Assembly (NCBI GenBank): GCA_963662175.1 | Contig: OY759219.1 | Coordinates: 24,780,908-24,844,907, forward strand | Reading direction: 5' to 3' | Source: Aradus depressus | Taxonomy: Eukaryota; Arthropoda; Insecta; Hemiptera; Aradidae | Length of the DNA: 64,000 bases | Shown: piece after piece, positions 51,181 to 62,217 of the stretch | Layout of the letters: every line of letters starts with the position of its first letter | Numbering within the stretch: position 1 is the first letter of the stretch | Notes under the pieces: generated by a model | Seen by the model: only the letters and a program-made list of their open reading frames with translations | Told to the model about the DNA's origin: nothing | The model's database searches: none | Translations under genes and position numbers: made by a program

Positions 51181-51520
51181 TAGAAATTAGGTTTTATGAC
51201 TCATGCCCGGACTTTAACTACGAGGTCATATCTCCTACTACCAGAGCGCTCTTTCGTCACTCTGGTGGACATGAGCCCGACTCTATTGTGGGAGTCCTAA
51301 ATTTTGCCTACCCTAAATTTTTATTCACCTAGGGCAGGGGTCTTTAACGAGTACCTGAAGTCGTACAGGCTCGGGACCATCGCTAGTCCCATCCGAAGGA
51401 CGGCGTGCTTAAGTTTATTTTACCTCCCAGACAAAATAAACTAAGGGCCTCGGTCGGGTTTCGAACCCACGTTCTTGAGCTCAGAAGACAAGCACGCATA
51501 CCATTGAGCTACCGGCGCCC
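51181..51520 (-). mobile_element. R-A SINE copy 9 (minus) with 12 bp TSD
   Basis: Full body from TTAGGTTTTATGACTCATGC to TACCATTGAGCTACCGGCGC + CC. Flanked by GCTGAGGTTAGA at 51173..51184 and 51524..51535. The tail keeps only one TTAGG-like unit. Confidence 0.92.
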
Positions 51521-51535
51521 TCTGCTGAGGTTAGA

Positions 51536-52104
51536 TGAAGTTAAATAGAACCATAAGGTAGAACCATAGGTAATAGAATAAAATAAATAAATAAATAGGA
51601 CTTCTTATGTCATTATTAATTTTATGCCAACATTAGTCCTGGACACGATTGGCTCAACTAGGTAAGTCCAACAACGGTTCGAATGCGTGTGGTTGTAATG
51701 CTCTATTATGTTCTGAGTTGCAGGAATTCTATGATGACGTTAAGATGGTTTCTGAAGTTGCGGGAATCTATCTTTGTGCTAGCTCCCATCTCAGCTGCTG
51801 ACGAGCTTAGTCTCTGGGAAACGAGAAAGACAAGCGTAGACACAGAAAAAAAAAATGAGAAGAAATGAGTAACAGACCTAGCACGAAGAAGATATTTGGT
51901 CTAGAATTATGTGAGTGGTCACAGAGTCTCATCGTTAGGGGCACCAAAGAAAGAAATAGCAGACACTTTCAGATATCCAATCATTGCCCACGATGTCGTC
52001 TGTAACCTTCAAAATTAAATGATTGGCTTCACACGAACTTGACAAAAAGATCATTTTGTAACCAGAGGGTATATATATGACGTGACCAGGCTCCACAGAA
52101 TTTA
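51536..52104. other. Unique sequence, nothing recognised
   Basis: Short frames on both strands (61 and 76 codons), no domain recognised. Confidence 0.4.
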
Positions 52105-52385
52105 CTAAATTTAAAAAATGTTGGTGAATCACCGGCAATGTACTTCCCCAGCGTAAATCAATCAACTAAATGTCTCTCTCTCTGAAACTAATTTGCCTGA
52201 ATTATTTGTGTCGTCACTATGGGGTTTTGAATATAGATATACAATTTTGTGTCGATACATTCACTACTTCGGCAGTTATTAAGGATTTTGTGATAAGCCC
52301 TCTCCCCCTCCTAAGCCGTTTCGGCGGAAAATTAATAGTTGTAGTCCTTATGGGTTTCTGGATATACATATAAAATGCTGTGTAA
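52105..52385 (+). repeat. R-B repeat with head palindrome
   Basis: TTGGTGAATCACCGGCAATG + TACTTCCCCAGCG, TGTCGATACATTCACTACTT; ends before the tail. Confidence 0.8.
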
Positions 52386-52647
52386 GTATAAGATATATAG
52401 AATGTACAATCTCATGAACATCTTAAAAAAATCATTTCTTTTGTGCTCTGTATTCCTACAAGTATCACGTTTTGTGAAAGGATATTTATATAATAAGGAT
52501 AATAACTTAATAAAATCTGAATTACAGACTCGTAAAATTATGGTGATTAAATCATGTTCTTAAATTTTATATCTTTTAAAAAGCTCTGATTGAGAAAACC
52601 TCATAAAATTGGCTAGGAGTAATGGATAAATACTAAATGCAAATGGT

Positions 52648-52800
52648 GTTCTCACCCATGGTTTGCGGGTTCGAATCCCGTCCGGGAGTAGTTTTATTTC
52701 GTAGATAGAACTCCCTCCCGGGGCCATGGATGTCGTAAATATAATAAGATAACGCAGTGGCTAATATGCATCGAACGTAAGACAAACAAAAAAAAAAAAA
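52648..52800 (+). mobile_element. Second SINE (5'-truncated), poly(A) tail, TSD
   Basis: Starts GTTCTCACCCATGGTTTGCG with a tRNA-type B box GGTTCGAATCCC (52668-52679), body TCCGGGAGTAGTTTTATTTC and GCCATGGATGTCGTAAATAT, ending ACGTAAGACAAAC + A13. The A box is missing. The 13 bp AAATGCAAATGGT occurs immediately before (52635..52647) and after (52798..52810), a target-site duplication whose right copy is also the first unit of the satellite that follows. Different family from R-A. Confidence 0.75.
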
Positions 52801-53080
52801 TGCAAATGGTTGATTGGATGCACTAACTAATGTCCCAAAATGCAAATGGTTGATTGGATGCACTAACTAATGTCCCAAAATGCAAATGGTTGATTGGATG
52901 CACTAACTAATGTCCCAAAATGCAAATGGTTGATTGGATGCACTAACTAATGTCCCAAAATGCAAATGGTTGATTGGATGCACTAACTAATGTCCCAAAA
53001 TGCAAATGGTTGATTGGATGCACTAACTAATGTCCCAAAATGCAAATGGTTGATTGGATGCACTAACTAATGTCCCAAAA
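52801..53080. repeat. Perfect 40 bp satellite, seven copies
   Basis: TGCAAATGGTTGATTGGATG + CACTAACTAATGTCCCAAAA, seven identical copies with no substitutions. Every junction creates ATGCAAAT, the octamer bound by POU-domain proteins (a sequence match only). Non-coding. Confidence 0.97.
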
Positions 53081-54629
53081 AGATGTCAAACTTTAAAATT
53101 ACTTCTTATTAACTAAAATTTTGTTTTTCATTTTAATTTAAGTTTATTAACATTATCCAAACTTTTCAATTGTTTTTTCTGAATTACTTTTTAAAAAAAA
53201 TATGCAGTATATTTACTTATAGTTCTTATTAACGTTAATTGTTGTTAGTCAGTACAACTAGTACATAATATATTATTATACTTCGTGGCAATAATAATAA
53301 TTTTATTTGTTCATAAAAACCTGTTTTATTTCCCCTTTATTTTAGGTAAACATTGCACCGCCGTGCGGAGTTTTTGAGACAGATCTTAAAATTGCCACTC
53401 GTTTTGTTATGACACGCACGACGATGCGTTCGCTAAAATTTCATACTTCATTAGGCAGCATTTGTTGGAGTCCAAACTTTAAGAAAGCGTAATTTGAATC
53501 CTAATAACGTTTGGCTGGAGGATGTTTTTGTTTTTTGTTTTTAGATGTTCGATTTCTTGGTCATTACATCTACATGTTCACTCTTCATTGATACTACTGT
53601 TTACCAAACCTGTTTGTCTCTGGAATACATGCACTCAGTATTTTAATGTTTTTGTTTACATATATATACTATTACTTATATACTTATATTTTTTTTTTAC
53701 ATATATATATATGTACATGATATTGTTGTTCCTATATTCATTATTTATTTTTACTATTTTTTTTTTGTTTTTGTTTATAAATATATATATTTTTTTTATA
53801 TGAGGATATTTCTATATTGTTTTACTAATGTTTGTCTGTGGTGGAGTTGTCGTTATATATTATAATTTTTTTTAATTAGGTACATTAGATCGCACTTTTC
53901 TGTGGGGCACCGGGCATTCTGGGGGGAGCGTGATTACTCGTGCCCCCCATAGCTACGCCAATACGATTCAAGGACACTTTCATCGAAAAATATCGATACG
54001 TCTATTACTATCGTTGTCAGACAGAAAAGAAAGAAAGGGAGAGAGAGACACAAATAACTTATATAGAAGAAGAAGAAGAGGAGAGCAATATGTATTGTGA
54101 CTGTGGTTGTTATCAGGGTGGGGCTATCTGAAGAGTGGGTTTATTGCCTGCGGATTGTCTTATTTTGGCACCCGATTCCCTATTTCCCAGACCGATGGTA
54201 ATAGATTCAGTAGAACGATTCTCTGTCCCCCCCTTCAAGTTCGGGCTCCCCCACACACACACACACACTCTCTTGATATACTGCAGATTCTCCCAAGTCC
54301 TTCCAAATTGTTCTGGCCCGACCCACCAAGCCAATTAGCCCAGACTCGAATTGACACTTCACATAGAGCTCTTTCTTCCTGGCCAACTATTCTAGAACAA
54401 GTCTGTCCTGCTTTCCTGGGAAATCAAATTTGTCTACAGCGTAAGTTAAATTGTAATTTCAACAATTTGCAATGGAGCAATCAGGGTACAGTATGAACAT
54501 CGGCGGGGACGAAACTAGGGTCCCTTGCGTAGGGAGATGTTACCGAAATGCTCAGATAAAAAAAGTCTTCGATGAATCATAAATCTGCCGAGCCCTCCTT
54601 CTCTGCCCCCTCATTTTTTGGACCATTGC
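53081..54629. other. Unique sequence, T-rich tract and short microsatellites
   Basis: 53640-53820 is T/A low complexity giving an I/Y/F frame. 54025-54090 is purine-rich (GAAGAAGAAGAAGAGGAG). (AC)n at about 54244-54257. Overlapping frames on both strands at 54107-54496 (129 codons plus; 73 minus) have no recognised domain. Confidence 0.45.
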
Positions 54630-54930
54630 GGAAATATATATAAGTGGTAGGCTGGTGTTTTACACCTAGGGACCTAAGCATCCAGTGCTCTTATCCCTTC
54701 CCTGGAAGCGCCCCCCCTTATTATATTACCTGAACCAAGCCCTTCATGAAGTGCTCAGTCTCCCAGTTTCCTTAATTAACCTGAGAATGCTCTCATGGTC
54801 CAATCTTCTAAAATCCTCTGTGATTACATCTTTACCAAAGATGTGGAATCTCGTTCGCGCATATGCCCAGGAAGTGTGCGCCCTTTCGTCTTCTTCCCCA
54901 CATCTATCGCAGCTAGGACTGACCTTGAGC
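54630..54930 (-). mobile_element. Non-LTR retrotransposon 3' end (9.5 kb family, minus)
   Basis: Reverse-strand counterpart of 9501..9829: C-terminal block CDRCGEEDE, ARTRFHIFGKDVITEDFRRL and ILRLIKETGRLSTS stop, then UTR with GGATGCTTAGGTCCCTAGGT. A ~10 bp deletion breaks the knuckle. Plus-strand frames here are shadows. Confidence 0.8.
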
Positions 54931-54934
54931 TTAA

Positions 54935-55130
54935 CTCAGAAACCATAAACTGCCAATGTAATGTATGTATCGACAGAAAATTTTATATTTAAACATAAAC
55001 TTCGAAACGACTCGTGTCGAATTTCAGCGAAATTTAGCATGTTGTTTCAGAAGTCCCTATATAAGTCCACTATTAATTTTTTGTCCCAAACTTCACAATT
55101 TTTCAGTTTCACCGACAATTTTTTTTTTTT
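54935..55130 (-). repeat. R-B repeat (minus)
   Basis: AACTGCCAATGTAATGTATG + TATCGACAGAAAA; end CAGTTTCACCGACAATTTTT. Confidence 0.72.
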
Positions 55131-55669
55131 AGCAAATTGACACTAATTATCTGATAAATACAAATAATGAATCAGAAGAGACACTTTACACCCATCAAAT
55201 CCTCACAAATTTGTGATTCCACAAAATTGTTTGTGCACTTGAATTTATTTTAGACTTCCAACAGTAATGTGAGTAAAAACTTAAGATCGTAAGTAGTATA
55301 AAAGAGATCGTTTTCAGCTAATAACTACTCTGAAGATGGCAATTAACGATGAAGAACATCTAAAAACGTTTGCCTGTGGATTCTTAGTTTTATTGATCAT
55401 TCATACCCTTGAGAGGTAGTTTCAAAACTCAAAAACACTCCATTCAAAAAACATACATAGTCAAACAGGTTCCCAAGTCAACAGCGCATTAAATTTTAAT
55501 TATAATTATTGTAAAATGTGATGCCAACACGTTTATAATAGTTTCTCCAGTTTTTCTCACTTTTGTCTTTATTATTTTTCCACAAGTAATTTTCCTCAAT
55601 TTACACGCCACTGATTTTTTTTTTTTTTTTTTAATTTCGGGATAACCTGTTCAACTAAAAGTTGTCAGG
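55131..55669. other. Unique sequence with a LINE-UTR-like motif
   Basis: CTCTGAAGATGGCAATTAAC (55329) and AACATCTAAAAACGTTTGCC resemble a decayed CTGAAGA...GAAACG motif from a LINE or Penelope-like 3' UTR. The rest is AT-rich. Confidence 0.4.
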
Positions 55670-55795
55670 TATGGATCTACTAAAATTAATCGCTATATAA
55701 AGTATAGGGGAAGTTGTGTAATCTAAAAATAAAATTTTTGAGTTAAGCCTTCCCTTTGGGAGATCTCGCACAAAATTATCAAGTGTCATACTTCT
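55670..55795. repeat. R-B fragments
   Basis: Minus tail AATCGCTATATAAAGTATAG + GGGAAGTTGTGTAAT, then a short plus subrepeat end. Confidence 0.6.
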
Positions 55796-55797
55796 GT

Positions 55798-55975
55798 CAC
55801 AGGTTGTAAAATAAAATATAGTCTGACCTCTCACAAATTTTATTGATATTTAGTACCCGGCTTTCGTGGTTGCCCCGCACGTTTATTTAATTTTTTTTTT
55901 AATTTTATTTATTAAAACATTTTAATTATGTTATTATCAAAATTATTTTATCAGACTGCCTGATGATGAGGGCGC
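55798..55975. mobile_element. R-C foldback element, decayed
   Basis: Left arm AGGTTGTAAAATAAAATATA + GTCTGACCTCTCACAAATTT and CCCGGCTTTCGTGGTTGCCC; right arm only TATCAGACTGCCTGATGATG + AGGG, truncated at 55970. Confidence 0.7.
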
Positions 55976-55979
55976 CATC

Positions 55980-56110
55980 TTCATATCTTCATCCTCATGG
56001 GGTTTTGAATTTACATATAAAATTTCGAATCGATTTGTCCATTCTAACTGGAGTTATCGTGTTCACAGACACACGCGAAAAATAGGTGGCTCAATGTATC
56101 AATACGAAAT
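55980..56110 (+). repeat. R-B subrepeat
   Basis: TTTCGAATCGATTTGTCCAT + TCTAACTGGAGTTATCGTG. Confidence 0.65.
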
Positions 56111-56184
56111 TTTTTATTTTAATCCAAAACTCAAAAAATAAGATACCTATCAATATTCAGCCATAGATCTCAGGAAAATATACA

Positions 56185-56460
56185 ACTCATTTGAATTATA
56201 CAAATTACCCAGCAAAATTTCAGCTTGACTCTGTTTGTGCACTTTGTAACAGTGATAATGATAACATACACCATCTTCTCATAACTTGTCCAATGTTAAA
56301 CCAATACAGAAACAAATTTATCAATAAATATATTTCACACTATAATGCAATCTCCGATAAAATAATTAATTTGTTAAGTATTGATGACGATGAAAAAATC
56401 AATAATATATTTATTTTCGTAACTAATAGTTTAAAATTTAGAAAAACAGTTTTATTATGA
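56185..56460 (+). mobile_element. LINE ORF2 C-terminus, third type
   Basis: A 89-codon frame. VCALCNSDNDNIHHLLITCP forms a CX2CX8HX4C knuckle (C16, C19, H28, C33), followed by NQYRNKFINKY and ending KFRKTVLL stop. This is the usual LINE C-terminal knuckle, but K/N/I-rich and AT-biased, unlike the two GC-richer types here. Clade not determined (CR1/L2/RTE-like possible). Upstream reverse transcriptase absent. Confidence 0.65.
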
Positions 56461-56652
56461 TTTGCCCTCTCGTTTACCTTATACATTTCAATATAACACA
56501 TTTCACAACAGTTGATATTTTTCTTTTTTCTACTTCAACCCATATTTATAATGTTGTATCTTCCAAAATTAATTTTTTTGTTTTATTAAGTTTGTTGTAT
56601 TTTCTATTTTTAATTATACATTGTATTGATATATACACTTTTATATATTATG

Positions 56653-56653
<1 letters not shown>

Positions 56654-56709
<56 letters not shown>
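56654..56709. repeat. (AT)n microsatellite, ~28 units
   Basis: Uninterrupted AT dinucleotides, then TATAATATAATATATA. It follows the LINE fragment by ~200 bp and may mark its 3' end, as (AT)n does at 9818. Confidence 0.9.
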
Positions 56710-56714
<5 letters not shown>

Positions 56715-56749
56715 ATATATATAATATATAAAGTTTCATTTCATTTCAT

Positions 56750-56945
56750 ATTCAGCCATATCGCGCAAAAGGATCAGAGAAGAGGGTCTAACTCAAAAAT
56801 CCTAATAACTGGCGTTGTAACGAATGTAGAAATATCTATCCTCAACTAAATCAGTAAATTGGGCTCTGAAGGAGCGGAAATTTAATTGATGAATTCGTCC
56901 TGGGGAAGTATATTGCTAGTGATTCATCGACGACTTTTTCTGAAT
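56750..56945 (-). repeat. R-B repeat (minus)
   Basis: CATATCGCGCAAAAGGATCA, CTGGCGTTGTAACGAATGTA, GAATTCGTCCTGGGGAAGTA + TATTGCTAGTGATTCATCGA at the head. Confidence 0.78.
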
Positions 56946-57486
56946 AGGATAAAATAAATATATAATTTATTTTGAGAATCATGTTCCATTATTTTATTTA
57001 TTTTTTTTCTTGTCTATGTATGCATATACCAATTTTTTTAAGAGAGTAAAAAATTAATTTCTTGGGCAAAAATAAATTGTGAGTCCGAAAGCTGAATGAG
57101 ATACGAAATACCCTAAGGGTTGGTTTCCTGCAATAACTGGGATATATCGGATTAGACCTTTTCCCCACCCTCCTAGGTCCCAACCACTGTTTGTTACCAC
57201 GACGGGGCGTGTAATTCGATTCCCGAAGGAAGAGAGCCACCGAGGGGAGGGAAAAAAAAAAAAAAAAAATTCGAGGACAGTTTGTTAGTGTGTAGCCTTC
57301 AGGCAACAGACAGAACTAAACCAATTATTTAATCATACGTCAGTCAGTTAGACAATAATAATGAAATAAAAAAATTATCTAGGGTCAATGGAGCACGTAG
57401 TGGTTCCTATGTCAATGTGTCTATGTCGCGCGATATCTGAGGTATGTTGTCTCTACAAGCCTGCCTGGAGCAGCATTAACAAAAAT
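56946..57486. other. Unique sequence, nothing recognised
   Basis: A 102-codon minus frame (56998..57306) contains a poly(F) run from poly(A) and no domain. Confidence 0.35.
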
Positions 57487-57535
57487 AATAATATTTATTT
57501 CCGTTAAACCATAATATAACAACCATAAATCATAA
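57487..57535 (-). repeat. LINE 3' terminus (minus)
   Basis: AATAATATTTATTTCCGTTA + AACCATAATATAACAACC is the TTTAACGGAAATAAA terminus in reverse. Confidence 0.7.
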
Positions 57536-57540
57536 CGCCC

Positions 57541-57771
57541 TCCCATGAGCCCGACTCTACTGTGGGAGTCCGAAATTTTGCCTACCCAAGTATATTCACC
57601 TAGAACGAGTACATTCACCTGACTTCGTACAGGCTCGAGACCATCGCTTAACGTCCCAACCGAGGATGCGTGCTCAAGAAATGTTCACCTACCAGATAAG
57701 GGCCACCGGCCAGGATTCGAATCCGCAATCTTGAGTTAGGTACGCGCTACATCTGAGCTACGGGTGCCCTC
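57541..57771 (-). repeat. R-A SINE, decayed (minus)
   Basis: CTCTACTGTGGGAGTCCGAA, TTCGTACAGGCTCGAGACCA, head ATTCGAATCCGCAATCTTGA and CTGAGCTACGGGTGCCCTC. Tail missing; a LINE terminus abuts it. Confidence 0.8.
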
Positions 57772-58800
57772 TTTACAAATTAGATACATAAACAGCGATT
57801 AACTCTTAAGGTCGGACACACTAGAGATTAGTAATGACATAATAAACAAAAAACCGACGAAAAAAAAAAAAAAACACTTAAATATAACCCAAAAATTCAA
57901 CATGTAATATTATTAAAAGCAAAATTAGAAAATATGGTGTATGGTGTCTTCAAATTCTTAACAGGGGCTAACCCATTAACGGATAACCGGATTGTAATGA
58001 AATTAAACATGTAGTATTTTTAAAAGTCAAATTGAAAAAAAGGGTGTGTGACGTCTCAAAAATCTTATCGGGAGGGGGAACTATGAGTGGAGGTTGAACA
58101 TAAAAATAGTTCAACCAGAACCAAGCAAAATTAAAAAAATAGGCTAAATTGAGGCTAAAAATATATTAAATTCAATTAAATGAATAAATAATTGTGTATT
58201 GAATAAAATGTCTAGTTTTGTGATATTATTATTAATGATATTGATACAGTGCTGGACCTCAAGGGCCGCACTTAGTTAGAAATGCACCTTTGCAGTCTTA
58301 ATATACGACCCAGTAATTTCCTCGATTGATTTAGGGTGGAAAGAGGCGAAACACATGAACAGGCGAAAACCTGCTTGTTTTTTTCCCCTTGTCTTCCCTC
58401 TCTGAAAAATAATAATCCTTATTTCGTATTCTACAAAGATGTGAAACAAGTATCACTTGAAGGGAACTTGCAGCAACCATTCCATTGGAGGAAATAAATA
58501 CAGTCCTTGAAGTCCTCCAAGAAGTAAGGAGTGGAGGGGCAGGCGAGGCTACTGTTAGGGACATCTTATGACCCCTCCATAACCGACTAATTTCCCGAGA
58601 TGTCTCAGACTCCTGACTTAAATACCTCCTCCAAGAACAACCCTTATCATTACTCAATGTCTCCTTGTGTCTCCCCATCATTTTACCTTAATACTTCTGT
58701 TTAACGCCTTAATGTTCTCCATAAAAGCCGAAGAGCTACGGTAGTTTCACATAAATGTCAAATTTTGAATAACTCCAGAAATTCTGAGGATACTTAATCA
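57772..58800. other. Unique sequence with a 116-codon minus frame
   Basis: Frame 58331..58681 (minus) starts MMGRHKETLSNDKGCSWRRY; composition S/R-rich. No domain recognised and no strong splice borders. Kept as sequence without a supported gene. Confidence 0.35.
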
Positions 58801-58839
58801 TTTCATATTTTCCGACCATCTCATTCCAAAAAATATTTG

Positions 58840-59210
58840 AAAAACAAAATCACTTCTAAATAGACGATCAAAATTAGACATGACACAAAAACGGAACTGG
58901 TAAACTTACTTAGACCATTATGGACATACGGATCTCAGATATACGGTTTTAGCAAAAACATCCAACATCAAACGAATTCAGGTGTTTCAGTCAAAAACCC
59001 TTTAGACTGATATCACAGCGCCCCCCATACATAAACAACAGAACACTTCATAACGATCTTATGATACACACAGTACCCGACACAATACAAACTACTTACA
59101 TACGTTTTTTTAGAAAACTTTACACACATACAAATCCAGAAATACCTACTTTATCTTCACAACACTTACCACAAAACCCCCCATGAAGGTTGAAGAGACT
59201 TACTGCCACC
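58840..59210 (+). mobile_element. Jockey-like ORF2 C-terminus, one frameshift and stop
   Basis: First frame: TELVNLLRPLWTYGSQIYGF (near 58880-58945), the conserved WTYG.Q.WG block of Jockey-clade reverse transcriptases. A shift then gives NIKRIQVFQSKTL with a stop, and in a third frame RLISQRPPYINNRTLHNDLM then IHTVPDTIQTTYIRFFRKLY continues to a natural stop (PQNPP). Together these are the thumb/C-terminal region of ORF2. The polymerase catalytic motifs lie upstream of the truncation point. Same clade as 13546..14205 but a different copy. Confidence 0.85.
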
Positions 59211-59534
59211 TTAAATCCTATTCGTTCTTAATATTTTTTACATTATTTTCCTTTACTTTTATCAACTCTCTTACCCATCCATAAAAATTGTCTTTCAATT
59301 CCTTTTTATTTATATATATTTTTTTTTCTGTTCTTGTCCTAATAAATAATATAAATTTTCGTCCCGAGGACCTACCACTGGGTGGCCTTCCTCTCACATG
59401 CCATTCACGCCAACATATCAATACCATCATAGATGCTGGTTGTTGCACCCTAGCAACAATTGCATCTTTATAAACACAAAAACACACACACACACACACA
59501 CACACAAAAAAAAAAATAGAACAAATCAACACTC
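59211..59534. repeat. LINE UTR-like AT-rich sequence and (AC)n
   Basis: Probably the Jockey UTR at first. (AC)12 at 59482-59506 then poly(A), which could be an end of that copy. Opposing short frames are low complexity. Confidence 0.55.
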
Positions 59535-59800
59535 TCTCTCCAACACTAGTCGACCGTTTGTGCTAATATTCAACAGGTGACTTACAAAGGGTCTCCTAAA
59601 TTCTCCTAATAAATTTTGTGTCGATAAATTCATTATAAAGGCAGTTATTGGTTTTTAAATAGAGCCCCCTCCCTAAATCCCCTCTTTTTTTCAGCCGATA
59701 ACGCTGAAATTTGACAGGTGATGTCCTCATTGGGTTTTGACTTTAAATATAAAATTTCGTGTCGATACATTCATTACATCGACAGTTATGCCTATTTTAT
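59535..59800 (+). repeat. R-B repeat
   Basis: CTCCAACACTAGTCGACCGT, GTCGATAAATTCATTATAAA, CGTGTCGATACATTCATTAC + ATCGACAGTTATG; ends at AT-rich sequence before (TA)n. Confidence 0.8.
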
Positions 59801-59822
59801 ACATTCCTTTATAATTGATTAA

Positions 59823-59826
<4 letters not shown>

Positions 59827-59872
<46 letters not shown>
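59827..59872. repeat. (TA)n microsatellite
   Basis: 23 TA units followed by the palindrome AACAATATATATATATTGTT. Confidence 0.92.
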
Positions 59873-59873
<1 letters not shown>

Positions 59874-59904
59874 CAATATATATATATTGTTATAGTTACA
59901 TTGT

Positions 59905-60303
59905 TTTCTTTCTTTTCTATATCTCGCACATTGGGACCTGATGATGGGACGTAAGAACGTCCAGAAACATCGTTGGGATAAAGACCCTTCCGAAGTTTTT
60001 TTTGAAAAATAGTTATCTTAATTTTTATTAAATTGAAAAATGTGTCTACTTATTATAAACATATCTTGTATTATTTTGTTTATATACTCATATATTTTTA
60101 AGTATTTATTTGTTCAGTTATTAATTATTATTATTATTAATTTCATTTTACTTTTTCTAATAGTTTTGTTATTACTACTTATCATAGATAAGTCAAGTAG
60201 TTATAAATCTAATTTGTAAGCTATCTTAATGTATAAATTCTTTTGACGTATCCTATAACCATGTATTGGTTTAACGGAAATAAATTTATTATTATTATTA
60301 TCT
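59905..60303 (+). mobile_element. LINE 3' UTR and terminus, best-preserved copy
   Basis: TATATCTCGCACATTGGGAC, then CTGATGA (59938-59944), a GGACGT/ACGTCC stem with AAGA loop (59947-59962), GAAA (59964-59967), AT-rich UTR, and terminus ACCATGTATTGGTTTAACGG + AAATAAATTTATTATTATT. The hammerhead-like arrangement is discussed in findings. No coding remains. Confidence 0.8.
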
Positions 60304-61137
60304 AGTTCACACAGAGACACTGACAGGAATCTATTTATCCTGCATCTTCTGGAAAAATACCTAATATTCTTGAAGAAAAAAATATATATAAAATAGTAAT
60401 TATAGAATATTCAGATGTGAGTTAATTAATTAAAATATTTACCAGATTAAGCATTCCTCTTAAGGATAAAACTGAGGTACGTATAATACACAATAGAGAC
60501 GGACTGGTCGAAGTACCTAACTCGACGAACCAAAAAGAACTACTAACTTTAGTCATATAAGTTAGGGGTCAGTGGTTCTTAGGATGAAATAGGGGGGGGG
60601 GGGGGGAGGGGGGGGGGAAGAAGAGGGGGGAGGGGTGAAGCAGCAAAGTACCAACCTTAAGTTGAATTTCACACCATTTGAACTAAACCTAGGTCTATGG
60701 CCCATTTCACACGCACATCTCTCTCTCTCTCCTCTTTGTACACCAAATCTACTAACACTAGTTGTTTAAAGAAGGGATTTTAGTACCTCTTTTAAGTGTT
60801 GAAAAGTTATTACACTAAACGTGATGTTAGGATACACTTAACAGAGGATTATAATCATAACTTAATATTGAGCAAGACTATTTAGAAGTACGCTTTCCTA
60901 TCGATTATATTTTTGAAAGTCTTTATTACTTTATACCTATAACTATAACCTATTAGTTATTTTATGCATTGTGACTTTCTTATACGTAGTGGAAGGATAT
61001 TATTACCAAGTCGTCGTTGAATCCTCAGTAGGAATTCATCAATTAAATGTTCGGTATTGGGGCTCCTGGTGGCCAGCCGATCTAGAGTTTTTTAAATATT
61101 TTTTCATGTTTTATCTGATACATATGTATATATAAGT
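60304..61137. repeat. Unique sequence with G-rich tract
   Basis: 60592-60635 is almost only G (15 G, A, 10 G, then AAGAAGAGGGGGGAGGGG), a potential G-quadruplex former. (CT)n at 60718-60732. No gene. Confidence 0.6.
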
Positions 61138-61468
61138 AGGTTAGGTTTAGGTTAGGTTTTATGACTCATGCCCGGGCTTTAAAGGTCATATCGCCTACTA
61201 CCAGAGCGCTCTTTCGTAACTCTGGTGGACATGAGCCCTACTATACTATGGGAGTCCTAAATTTTGCCTACCCTAAATTTTTATTCACCTAGGGCCAGGG
61301 GTCTTTAACGAGTACCTGACATCGTACAGGCTCGGGACCACAGGCTGAACGTCCAATCCGAAGGACCTCCCAGATAAAATAAAATAAACTAAGGGCCTCG
61401 GTCGGGTTTCGAAGCCATGTTCTTGAGCTCAGAAGGCAAGCACGCATACCACTGAGCTACCGGCGCCC
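61138..61468 (-). mobile_element. R-A SINE copy 11 (minus) with 12 bp TSD
   Basis: AGGTTAGGTTTAGGTTAGGT tail, body with two small deletions, head CACTGAGCTACCGGCGCCC. Flanked by TATGTATATATA at 61123..61134 and 61471..61482. Confidence 0.92.
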
Positions 61469-61669
61469 TCTATGTATATATATAAAACATTCTTCATATT
61501 TTACATAATATTGAATGAAATAATCTAGGATTGGAGCATAAAACTGTAAACCACAGGAAGAATTTCAAAAATCCAGCTGAAGTATCCGAAGAAATACAAT
61601 TTTGAACCTTACGTCGGTTTTTTTAGTGAAACAGTCCAAGTTCTCCTGATATAGAGAAACCCCATCAAA

Positions 61670-62217
61670 AATAACGGGGTGATGTCCTCATGGAGGTTTG
61701 ACATTAAATATTAAATTTCATGTCGATACGTTCATTACATCGAGAGTTATTGAGGTATTTTGTGTTGAGCGCTTCTGATCCTCCCACTGACACACATTTA
61801 ATATTTCTTTTCGATTGATTCGTGTTGGGGAAGTACATTGCCGGTGAGCTTCACTCCAGAATTTTCTTCTCCAGCTATAGAATAAGTTATGTAATCGGTC
61901 AGAAAATGTTGATTTTTTGAGGAAATTTCATCCTTTCTTAATCCATGATTCATAAATTACAAAAAAAAAAGTGCATCTGTGTGTATGAATCGAAACTTTA
62001 TATGTATATCAAGAATCCTAAAAGGATAACCCTTATTGATTTTCATTCAAATCGGCCAAATGGTAGGGTGGGATCAGAGGTGGTCGACTGAAAAATACCA
62101 ATAACTGCCCTTGTATATATAGCCATTATATAAGTCAACTATTGATTTTTAGCCAGAAAGTGAAAACTTAATTGATTAATAGGTGAATCACCGACAACTT
62201 TTTTCCTCTTTAACACT
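61670..62217. repeat. R-B, plus then minus copy
   Basis: Plus part (CATGTCGATACGTTCATTAC + ATCGAGAGTTATTGAGG) followed at 61810 by reversed head (TTGATTCGTGTTGGGGAAGT + ACATTGCCGG). A minus copy then runs from tail 61871 (CCAGCTATAGAATAAGTTAT) to head 62180-62215 (ATAGGTGAATCACCGACAAC). Confidence 0.75.

Noticed and set aside
52801..53080. CRISPR array from seven regularly spaced repeats
   Set aside because: Units are contiguous 40 bp copies with no variable spacers and no cas genes, in clearly eukaryotic DNA.
53522..53803. 93-codon hydrophobic protein
   Set aside because: Derived from T/A-rich low complexity; no start context or conserved residues.
54107..54496. 129-codon plus frame
   Set aside because: Overlaps open frames on the other strand, includes an (AC)n-derived THTHTH stretch, no recognised domain.
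58331..58681. 116-codon minus frame as a gene
   Set aside because: No domain, no splice borders, composition typical of random moderately GC-rich sequence; left as unassigned.
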